Below the pieces are notes generated by a model. The model searched no databases. It was not told the DNA's origin and was given only the letters and a program-made list of their open reading frames with translations. Positions 1 to 9,600 of a DNA stretch of 64,000 nt are shown piece by piece (the first letter of the stretch is position 1; each line of letters opens with the position of its first letter). This stretch comes from Erodium maritimum (lineage: Eukaryota > Streptophyta > Magnoliopsida > Geraniales > Geraniaceae), in assembly GCA_963921825.1 (NCBI GenBank), contig OY997595.1, positions 62,589,879 through 62,653,878 of the forward strand. The letters run 5' to 3'. The position numbers and the translations under genes are program-made.

Positions 1-1312
1 CTAATTAAACTAGACTATTTGAATGATTGAACTGTGAATGCTTGAATGATTATTTGATCGAATGCTTGGATGAATGACTGTATGAATGTTTGAGTGTAAT
101 TGATTGTGTTAAACGGTATATGATCGGGTGAGTGATAGACCGATGGATCACGATTGGTAAGTATATCGGTAAGTGTAAAGTTACATTGATTCTTGTGGTG
201 TGTAATGATAGAATTGTGATTTGCTAAGCTTTGGTTGTCCCATGATTGTTTAGTATGTTATTCTCTTGTGAGACTTTAAGTTGGATTGTATGTCGGTATG
301 GCACCCACACTGCGGTGTGGGGTAGTGCCTGTAAGGTACCTATACCGAATGGAATACCGGTGTGGGGTAGTACCTAAGCCGATGACTTGTGATCCGGTAT
401 GGTACCCACACCGAGGGGAATACTGGTGTGGGGTAGTATCATAGCTGGGGATTGTTTACCCTGCGGGGATGGTTATTCGTGGTTCGGTATGGTACCCAGG
501 GAATTCCGGTGTGGGGTAGTATCATAGCCAATAGATTGTTCACCATGCGGGGACGGTTACTTATTGCTTCACCCCGGGTGTATGTGTCCTGCGGGAACAT
601 TCTCGGAAGTTTATCATGTTTTGTCCCGATGATCTATGGTCCTTTGGGGACGCTTCCGAAAATCCCGACGTCATGTGTCCTTCGAGGGATATTTCCGGTA
701 GTCCAATGTATGTGTCTCCTCTGGACCGAGGGAAAATCCGACATGACACAAAGAGTATTGTGGATCAGAGCATCGTGGCACCACGTGCCTCTATGACCCT
801 TAAATGTTCTATCCTTAATTGTTGTCAAGAAATATATCGTTTTTCCTTACTTTATGGAATTGTGCTATCTTCTTAAAGCGTTAAATACTCGTTTGTTTTC
901 CTTTACCTCAGCCTTTCTTTGGTTTTTTTTATATTATTGGAACTCGAGTGAAATTGTGTATTTCTAATTGTTAAACTTAAAGGTTGTCGTTCTTTATTTA
1001 TTTTCCCTACTGAGCGTAAGCTCACCCCTATTTGTTTTATTTACTGTTTTGTACAGGCTTGCTTGATGAGTAGTGGACTCGAGGCTCGGGAGCTTCTATG
1101 GGTCCGGGTGCTTTTATCATTGGAGACGTGTTTGGTCATAGTTTTGTTATGAACCTTATGCTTTAAGGGATTTATTGTAGAACTTACTTACTCGAAATTT
1201 CTTGATCGAAACTAAAACTTGGAGATTTATAATTGTTTGATTCACCTTTATTGTTACATTTATCTATTGTCCTTAAGTCACGTCTCGAGTCCGGTCAATA
1301 CCGGATTTGGGG
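1..1312 (+). mobile_element. Diverged Tekay-like gypsy LTR fragment
   Basis: This segment matches the reverse complement of the long LTR at 42659-45696, with clear divergence. Shared blocks include the runs of TGAATG-type words near the start, the CGGTGTGGGGTAGT words at 300-540, a stretch ending in TACAGGC then GGCTCGGGAGC near 1050-1095, and the terminal TCACGTCTCGA...GGATTTGGGGC near 1278-1312. The match stops just short of the expected GTGACA terminus, so the fragment is truncated on the right, and the left end is outside the window. It is probably a solo LTR or an LTR remnant in + orientation, opposite to the complete element further right. No coding capacity is expected; short ORFs here are chance. 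Confidence 0.75.
290..560 (+). repeat. Imperfect tandem repeats inside the LTR fragment
   Basis: About four degenerate copies of a 60-90 bp unit carry the words CGGTATGG(C/T)ACCC and GGTGTGGGGTAGT. Similar words occur in inverted orientation in the complete LTR near 43590-43690, within the part deleted from the right-hand LTR. No function can be assigned. Confidence 0.6.
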
Positions 1313-2165
1313 CTAGACCCGACCCGGCCCGAAACCTGGCTGTCTGTCTGGACTGACCCAAGCCCCGAACCGGCCCAAACTCGGACAATACCCGACCTGG
1401 CCCAAACCCACTCCAGCTGAAGCCCTAACTGGTCTTTGACCCGGTCCCCTGAACCGACCCAAGTCAAAAACCGTTGCGCGCCTAAAACGAAGACGGACCG
1501 AGGCGACCTTCACGCCGGAGCAGCATCAGCCGAGACGAGCCCACGCCGGAGCAGCAACACCAACCGCCGCACGCCTGACCGAGTCAACCTCCACGACGGA
1601 GCAGCAACAACCGAGACGAGCCACGCCGGAGCAGCATCACCAGAGAGCATGGAGAGGTCGAGGAGGCAACTGGTCCAAGAACCAGCCGAGCTCCGGCCAT
1701 AAAAGCTTCTTCTTGTGAGACGAGCCTACCCACACCGGGCATAGATCCACCCACATGAAGGTGCCAGAAGCCGGAGACGAGATGCAGGCGCTGGCAGAAG
1801 CAAGGGAGAAAGAGAAGAGGAGGTCACAGGCGACGTCCAGGCAGAAGGCCGTGACCGTCGCCGGTGACGGGAAAGAGCAGGGTGGCGCAGCTAGGGTTGG
1901 GGCTGTGATTAATGTTGCAAAAAGAAGGCTGAACGAACAAGGTGTTGATTTTGATTTTTTTATATGGATTTGAGATGAAGAACACCAAAATGCCCATCCA
2001 TTTTATTGATTTTGATTTTTGATGAGGGAACAAATTAATCATTAAGTTAGAATGTTAGTTTTTTCTGGATTTTTATGTTTGGAATTTGTTCATTTGATGA
2101 TGTGGATGAGTTAGGTTGTTAGGTTCGATAGTGCATAATTTCTACAAATGTTAATGAATTGGATG
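1313..2165. other. GC-rich remnant with short tandem repeats, then AT-rich DNA
   Basis: Bases 1313-1480 are rich in GACCCGACCCGGCCC-like words. Bases 1511-1650 hold about four copies of a roughly 30-bp unit built on CACGCCGGAGCAGCA and GAGACGAGCC. Similar pyrimidine- and purine-skewed GC-rich DNA occurs in the retroposons near 35500-36100 and 37700-38340, so this may be a remnant of the same kind. Open frames of 70-90 codons across it look like repeat translation. From about 1970 the sequence turns AT-rich with no recognisable gene. Confidence 0.4.
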
Positions 2166-2760
2166 GGTAGTTTTAATCCTCAAAATGTATTGGATGAATA
2201 GTTTGGGACATGCATTGAAATGCAGAGATGAACCTCAAAAAGTGCATGGGTAGTTTTATGTAATTTAAAGAATTAATGAAATAAAAATTAAAGAAAATAA
2301 TAAATAAATCAATATAATAATTAAGTATGTAAATAAAAAACAAAAAAAGTGTTAAATATATATTAAATAAAAAAATCATATTTATCAAAGTTTTAAATAA
2401 AATCTGATGGTTTTGTATATTTTTATAATTAAAATATGGTTTTTATATATTTTTAAAACAAAATCTGATTTTTTTGAACTATATAAAAACTGATTTTTTC
2501 TAAATAGTTTTTGAAATAAATATGATTTTTTTAAAAATAAAACTAAATTTTTTGAAATGAATAAAAATATGATTTTATGGTAGATTTTGAAAATTTAAAG
2601 ATGAATGAATGACAATTTTGATTTTCATTATTTGAAGAATCAGTAACTTAGAAGGATATTTTGGACTCTTTAAATTTTTTGGATGGAAAAGTAACATAAA
2701 GTTAACAGGTAGGTATCAAACTGTGGTAAAATGTTTGACATATATTATATTACAAAAAAA
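2166..2760. mobile_element. AT-rich remnant related to a Mutator-like element arm
   Basis: The right part (about 2570-2740) resembles the right arm of the Mutator-like element at 32967-33670. Both have GGTAG(A/G)TTTTGAAA, then TATTTTGGAC, then TTTGGATGGAAAA, then a run ending in a TATCAAAC- or TATGCAAC-type word. The middle is A/T-rich with repeated CTGATTTTTT words, also typical of that family. Clean ends and a target-site duplication are not visible. Confidence 0.35.
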
Positions 2761-2862
2761 TTATAGTAAGACATTATCTTGTAAATAAATATTTGATAGA
2801 TATTATATTAAAATTTTCCAAAATAACTATTTAACCTTTAAAACTAATATGAACTTGTGATC

Positions 2863-3341
2863 TTGGTTAACACAAAGATAGAACTAGACTTGGAGCTGGA
2901 GCTAGGTCTAGTAGTGGAGCGGGAGGTGGGGGAGTGAAACGGGGTTCTGTTGGGCAATCCCATGATGACCAAGATCGGGCCGGGAAGATGGCCCGAATAG
3001 AGGAATAAAAGGGATTTAGTATTCTAGGGACTGACCTTAGGAGGGGTCCCTGGGAAGAGCTCTGCCTCACTTGGAAACTGGCGTCAGTAGTTAGGCATGA
3101 CTTTAAGCGGCAGCCACCAGTTTCATTTTTATTTCCTTTTTGTTCGCCTTTATGGCGCCCAACATACCGATTGTGTCGGGTTTTTTTTGTCACAGAGTTG
3201 TGTGTAGACAGACATTAGGGACTCGATACCATGTAATAGCTCTTTTACTGTGATCAGAAGTTTCCCTGATGCACGCCCTTTGTCAAATTGAAATCTTAAT
3301 TAATGAAATTGCAACTTTTATTCAAAAAAAAGAAAGAAAAA
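2863..3341 (+). mobile_element. Retroposon inserted upstream of SABATH-A
   Basis: The insert ends in an A-rich tail (3324-3341). It is flanked by a 12-bp duplication with one mismatch, GAACTTGTGATC at 2851-2862 and GAACATGTGATC at 3342-3353. Unit B has a single GAACATGTGATC near 31880, so B shows the empty site and the insertion is specific to unit A. It is probably a non-autonomous or 5'-truncated non-LTR element; no domain is recognisable. It ends about 345 bp upstream of the SABATH-A start codon. Confidence 0.75.
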
Positions 3342-3623
3342 GAACATGTGATCCAATCTTATAATTATTTTGTGTTGCCTCCCAAACCTAGCGACATCAT
3401 ACTAAATAAATAATTAAGGGTGTGGAGCACATGTAGGTCCTGTACCAGATCAGCCTACCAGATCCAATCTCATGACCCGGTCCCGTGTAATTCGTCCTTA
3501 TTCAAACCCAACACTGTATTAACACACGTAGGTCTTCATCTTCGTCTCAACTCTCTAGTCTCTACTAACCCTATTTCAGTCTTTTTTGTATATATTTTCC
3601 TTTGTTTATGATCATTTCACCAC

Positions 3624-3630
3624 TATATAT
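3624..3630 (+). promoter_or_regulatory. Candidate TATA box of SABATH-A
   Basis: TATATAT lies 57 bp upstream of the predicted start codon, which would leave a short 5' UTR of roughly 30 nt. The corresponding position in unit B reads TACATAT. A second candidate, GTATATATTTT, lies about 36 bp further upstream, so the choice is uncertain. Confidence 0.4.
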
Positions 3631-3686
3631 TGCTACGGGAACAAGACACGTACCACAGAAACCATACGAAATAACAACGATTGACT

Positions 3687-6600
3687 ATGGAACTAGCTAG
3701 TTGCTTTCATATGAATGGTAGTGATCATGGTGCAACCAGTTATGCCAACAACTCAATCGCTCAGGTACTCTCTCCTATCCTAGTTCAATGTACATAACTT
3801 GGTTCATGTTCTTAACTAGAAAAAAATAACAATTTGTTGGTGTAGAGGGTGGCTATAACCAAGTCAAGGCCGATAGTAGAGCAAACTATAAGGGCTATGC
3901 GGCTTCCCGAGCCGGATCAGTGTTTTGCCATCGCGGATTTGGGCTGCTCTTTCGGAGCCAACACCTTTCTGTCCCTCTCCAACATCATTGATGTCATTGC
4001 GTCCTTGTCCCGAGAAACGGGGCGGTCTCCCGAAGGACTTCAAGTCTTCCTTAACGATCTTCCTAGCAACGACTTCAACTCGGTTTTCATGTCGTTGCCT
4101 GGTTTCTACGAGAGGCTCTCGAACGAGAAGGACGGTGGGTCTGTGCCTTGTTATGTCTCTGGAACCCCGGGTTCTTTCCATGGAAGGCTCTTCCCCAATT
4201 CGAGCCTCCATCTTGTTCACTCTTCTTATAGTCTGCATTGGCTTTCTCAGGTTTTTATTTATATTTATCGACTATCTTTCGTCCTACAATCGATTTAACA
4301 CTTATATACACTGAATCTTTAGAAGGATTGGAGGAATATATTATATTCATGATGGTAAACAAATAATTTGAGGTATTTAGTTTTGGAGTTAAATGTAATA
4401 ACATATTTTAAAGTACTAGACTTTATTAGTCACATACGGAATAAAATTTAGGCTAAGATAAAAACAAATTTATAAATAAAAAGTAACGAAAATGTCAAGA
4501 TTAGGATATTGAATTGAATCCCAACTTGTTGTATATTGCATAGAATTGTACATATTTATACAAGAGGATGTATGACGTAAAAGGAAATAAAATATCCTAC
4601 TAATTACAGTATCTGATAAATAAGGAAATAGATATCTGATAAACAAAGAAATAGATCACTGATTAAGATACAATCTTGTGATTGATTTCAATCACAAAAC
4701 TGTCCTCAATACTCCCCCCTCAAGTTGGAGCATGGATATTGGAAATGCCCAACTTGCCCAAAATCTCGTGAAAGCGGTCACGTCCTAATCCCTTGGTGAA
4801 GATATCTGCAAGTTGTTGTCGACTAGGGACTGGTTGTGGGCGAAGCACTCCACTCTGCAACTGCTGACGAACGAAATGGCAATCGATCTCTATATGCTTA
4901 GTTCGTTCATGGAATACCGGGTTAGAGGCAATATGTATAGTGGCATGGTTGTCACAGAGGAGAGGAACTGTCGCAATCTGATGAGCTTGGAGATCTGTGA
5001 GGAGTTGTCGTAACCAGACTATCTCCCGACTGGCTGCTGCCATAGCCCTATATTCGGCCTCTGCCGTGGAACAAGATACCACAGTCTGTTTCTTAGAACG
5101 CCAAGCGATGGGAGGTGACCTAAGGAACATTATGTAGCCTGTGGTAGATTTTCTGGTATCGGGCACCCTGCCCAATCGGCATCACAATATGCTTTTAAGG
5201 TGAGGGTGTTGTGAGCCGGAAAAAATAACCCTTGCCCTGGGCTGCTCTTAAGGTAACGAAGAACATGGAAGGCAGCATCCAAGTGTACCTGGCGGGGGCA
5301 TGTAGGAACTGGCTCAAGATGTGAACGACATAGTTGATATCTGGTCGGGTGATGGTTAGGTACAATAAGCGCCCTACCAGACAACTATATTGGCCACTAT
5401 CTTCGCAAAGGGGTCCATTGTCTGCCGAAATTCGATGTTGTTGAGTGAGGGGAAAAGGGGTCGGCTTACATCCAGTGTACCCACTATCGGCCAGGGTGTC
5501 AAGAGTATATTTCCTCTGGGAGAGGATGATGCCTGAAGGAGAGCGAGCCACCTCGAGGCCAAGGAAGTACTTCAAGGTTCCTAGGTCCTTGATCTTGAAC
5601 TGCTGGTCCAAATGTTGCTTGAGCTGTTGAATACGGGTTGCATTTGTTCCTGTAACAACTATATCGTCCACATATATGAGAACTGCAACGAATGAATTAG
5701 GAGCAGCAAAGGTGAATAGGGAGTGATCTGCAGCTGAGGGTTTGTAGCCAAGGCTAACAATGGAATCAGTGAACTTATGATACCAGTTACGGGATGCCTG
5801 CTTGAGCCCATAAAGAGATTTACGTAGTCGGCAAACCCGTTGCTCCCCCTGTTTGGAAAATCCTTAAGGGACTTTCATATAAACCTCCTCGTGCAAGTCC
5901 CCATGTAGGAATGCATTGTTCACATCGAGTTGGTACAACGGCCAACCACGACTAGCTGCGATGGTGAGGAGACATCGTACAGTGACCATTTTAACCACAG
6001 TGGAAAGGTATCGGTGTAGTCAACCCCTTCTACCTGGGTGTAGCCTTTTGCAACGAGACGAGCTTTGTAACGCTCGATGCTTCCATCTGACGGTATTTCA
6101 CCTTATACACCCATTTAGAGTCAATGGCCCGTTTTCCTGGGGGAAGTTCCGTCAGGGTCCAGGTTTGATTCCCCTCGAGAGCAGAAATTTCCCGTGACAT
6201 GGCGTCATGCCAATGCTCATGCTGAACTGTCTGTTGAAAGGTGCGAGGCTCATATATGGAGGAGATGGCCGCTAGAAAAGCAGAGTGAGCTGGTGATAAT
6301 TTATCATAAGAAATGTTATGAGACAAAGGATGTACCGTCGAGTTCGCTGAAGGAGCGGTCGGGTGCGGTGCAGAACCGGGCGGTAAGATAGAAGGAGGTA
6401 GGGTATAATCATACTCACTCAAGCGTGTAGAGGGCCTGCGCACACGCTTAACAGGAAGAGATGATTCTTCCACTATCTCGTGAGTTGCACTCTCAACTGG
6501 TGTTGGGGGATAAGGAGGCGCCATGTGTGATGGTGCATGTATCTGTGGGAAGAATGGGGTGTCCATTGGCGGTAAGGGTGAAGCATCAGAGTGTGGGTCG

Positions 6601-9600
6601 GTGTCTTCAAACTTGTCTCCGGGAAAGATGTTTTCCCAAAACTGCACGTCTCGTGACACAACAACCGCTTGTGATTCAAGATCGTAGACGCGATAACCTT
6701 TCTGTCCCCTTGGATATCCGATGCATAAGCTGGGGCGAGATCTCGGGCCAAACTTGTCACGTGTCTGTTGATGAACGTAGCATAGACAACCAAAGCTTCT
6801 GAGGTGGTCATAACCAGGTTTCTTCCCGTACAACATTTCGAACGGGGTTTTGCTCTTAAGGATTGCCAGCAGCATTCGATTGATCAAGTATGCTGTTGTG
6901 AGTGCGCATTCTCCCCAAAACTGCAATGGAAGTTTGGCTTGGAAACGTAAGGCTCGAGCAACCTCAAGAATGTGTCGGTTTTTCCGTTCTACGACACCAT
7001 TTTGTTGGGGGGTTCCAACACAGCTAGTCTTAAACTCCATTCTTGTGTTATGATAGTGAGCCACTAGTTCGTGGTGTTGGAATTCCTTGCCTCCATCTGT
7101 TCGGAGACACTTGACCCGAACGTCAAATTGTCCTTTCACCCAATTAAAGAACTGAAAAAGGTGTGTCTTTATCTCGGACTTCTGCTTCATCAGGAACACC
7201 CACGTAGCTCTGCTATAGTCATCAACAATAGAGAGAAAATAATGGCACCCCGAGAGCGATGGTGTATCATAAGGTCCCCAAATATCACAATGTATTAAAT
7301 CAAATATACGACCGATTTTATTCGTGTGCATTGGAAAAGGTAATCGTGTCTGTTTAGCCCTACAACAAGCATCACACACGTCCAATCCATGCTTTTCAAA
7401 ATCAAGAGACAAATTTGAAATTAAAGGTAATCGGGAAACCGTCATGTGTCCCATACATCGATGCCACAACTGAGTGTAATTATTTCCATGTGTCAACAAT
7501 GCCTTGCCTTCCACCGTCGGTTCCTAATGGTAGAGCCCGTTCCGCACGCTACCCGCTCCAATCAGCTTCCTCGAACGTAAGTCTTGTATCACACAACATT
7601 TCGAGTAAAAAATTAATGTGCAGTTCAAAATACGAGTAATCTGACTGACGGATATCAAATTAAAACGAAAACGAGGCACAACAAGCACTCGATCAAGCCT
7701 TAATTGAGGGCCAAGAGTCGTTTGTCCTATGGCGCTCACAGGTGCATTTTCTCCATTTGGCATCTCCACAGGTAAAATTTGAGGACCTCTCTAAACATTC
7801 GATAAAATATCGATATTGCAAGTAATATGATTAGTCGCTCCGGAATCGATAATCCATATAGAAAAGTTATTACCAGAGTCTTGATGTGTCGATGTACCAA
7901 CAACAAAGAATTTCCGGAGTGTGGAGCACTAAACAAGTCCAATAAGTGAGCTCTTTGGGCCTCATTCAGCTGGCCCAAAAAGGACTGCAACAGCTCTTGG
8001 TCGGACTGCTCTCTTTGAGCAACAGAATTGCCCTGCTTGGGCCTGCCCGGACTGGGCCTGATAGGAATGTCATTCTGATTTGCGCGGCCCATCAAGGCAA
8101 GCCCACGAGGGTTCGCTTCGCCTTCAATCTGCGATTCACGAAGGACAAAAGCAGCGAGGGCATGCGATGGAGGCGCGCGTGTGTGCTGGGAGGGAGGGAT
8201 GCCGCCGGCGTTCCGTGCTCCGGCTCCTCGGCCGGAGTTTCTCTTCCCTCAATCGGACGGATACCCCACAATTTTGAAGCACTCGGCTGAGGTATGTCCG
8301 ATCCTTCCACAGTGAGAGCACTGTTTATGGCGTTTGTCACTCCCGGTCCGAGCGTCTCCGGCGACACTTGGGTTTCCAGCGGCAGGGCGAGTCGAGAGAG
8401 AAACCGGTTCTAGAGAGGGTGCACGGGAAGCAAAAGCCAGCCGCTGGGATTCGTCTTGAGCAGCCACAGAGTAAATTTGGTCGATTCCAGGTAAGGGATG
8501 AATGCTCAATATCTGCGAACGAACAGTGCCGAAATCATCATCTAAGCCCATCAAAAAATCACATACCTGCTCCTCTTATCTCATATTCTGAATTCGCTTG
8601 TTAATGTCGCAAGTGCAACCCCCACAGTCGCACTGTGGAAGAGGACGAAGGCCCTGTAATTCGTCCCAGAGTCCCTTTAATTTGCCAAAGAAGGATGATA
8701 TTGACTGGTGACTCTGTTGTAGGAGAGCAATAGCACGATGAATGGTGTACACGCGTGGCGTGGCTCCTTGTGTAAATTGTTGCTCAAAATCTAACCAAAT
8801 TTGGCGAGCAGTAGTGCTATGAACAGCTCCAGATTGCAATTCTTTGCACATGGCGTTCACTAGCCAAGATTTGACCAAGGCGTTATTTTGGCGCCATGGT
8901 TGCAGATATTCGGAATTTTCTGAAGGTTGGGTAAGGGTCCCATCAATGAACCCTAACTTGTTTTTTGAATAGGAGTGCGTCGTAGACTTTGTGCCTCCAT
9001 GTGTTGTAATTGTCACCCCAATCACTTAGTGGTTGGGTGACGAAGACCATTCCGGGGTTATCTCTCGGGAATATAAAATATGGGGAAGCAGGATCATTGG
9101 TAGGACGTATAGTAGACCCGGGTGAGACATCATCCTTTTTGGTTTTTTCACCCATCGAAGGGCTCTGATACCATGTAAAGATTAGGATATTGAACTGAAT
9201 CCTAACTTGTATATTGCATAGAATTGTACATATTTATACAAGAGGATGTATGACGTAAAAGGAAATAAAATATCCTAATAATTACAGTATCTGATAAATA
9301 AGGAAATAGATATCGGATAAACAAGAAAATAGATCACTGATTAAGATACAATCTTGTGATTGATTTCAATCACAAAATTGTCCTCAATAGAAAACTTGAC
9401 CTAAATTTGTGACCGATTTATAAGATATATAAATAGTTTATATAAATAACATATGATCGAGACTTAAAATACCTAATTTAACTTCTGATTATTTATCTTA
9501 TATATAAATGCATGTGACATGATTTAATGTATATATATTAGGTTCCCCGAGGCATCGAAAACAACAAGGGAAACATTTGGGTCGGAAGAACAAGTCCTTT

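Larger units (their letters stand above)
4493..9389 (-). mobile_element. Complete Ty1/copia retrotransposon in SABATH-A intron 2
   Basis: The LTRs are 4493-4711 and 9174-9389, bounded by a perfect 5-bp duplication GAAAA at 4488-4492 and 9390-9394. A primer binding site for initiator tRNA-Met abuts the right LTR and a purine tract abuts the left LTR, so the element reads on the minus strand, antisense to the gene. Order in element sense is gag with CCHC knuckle, protease, integrase, reverse transcriptase, RNase H, as expected for Copia. Frame breaks and stops make it non-autonomous now. It is absent from unit B, so it inserted after the duplication or was lost from B. Confidence 0.95.

Noticed and set aside
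1436-1702. 88-aa Thr/Arg/Ala-rich protein
   Set aside because: It translates the CACGCCGGAGCAGCA tandem repeats; no start context or domain.
9161-9173. tRNA gene fragment
   Set aside because: The 13-bp match to initiator tRNA-Met is the Copia primer binding site; no tRNA cloverleaf surrounds it. The same applies at 51757-51769.
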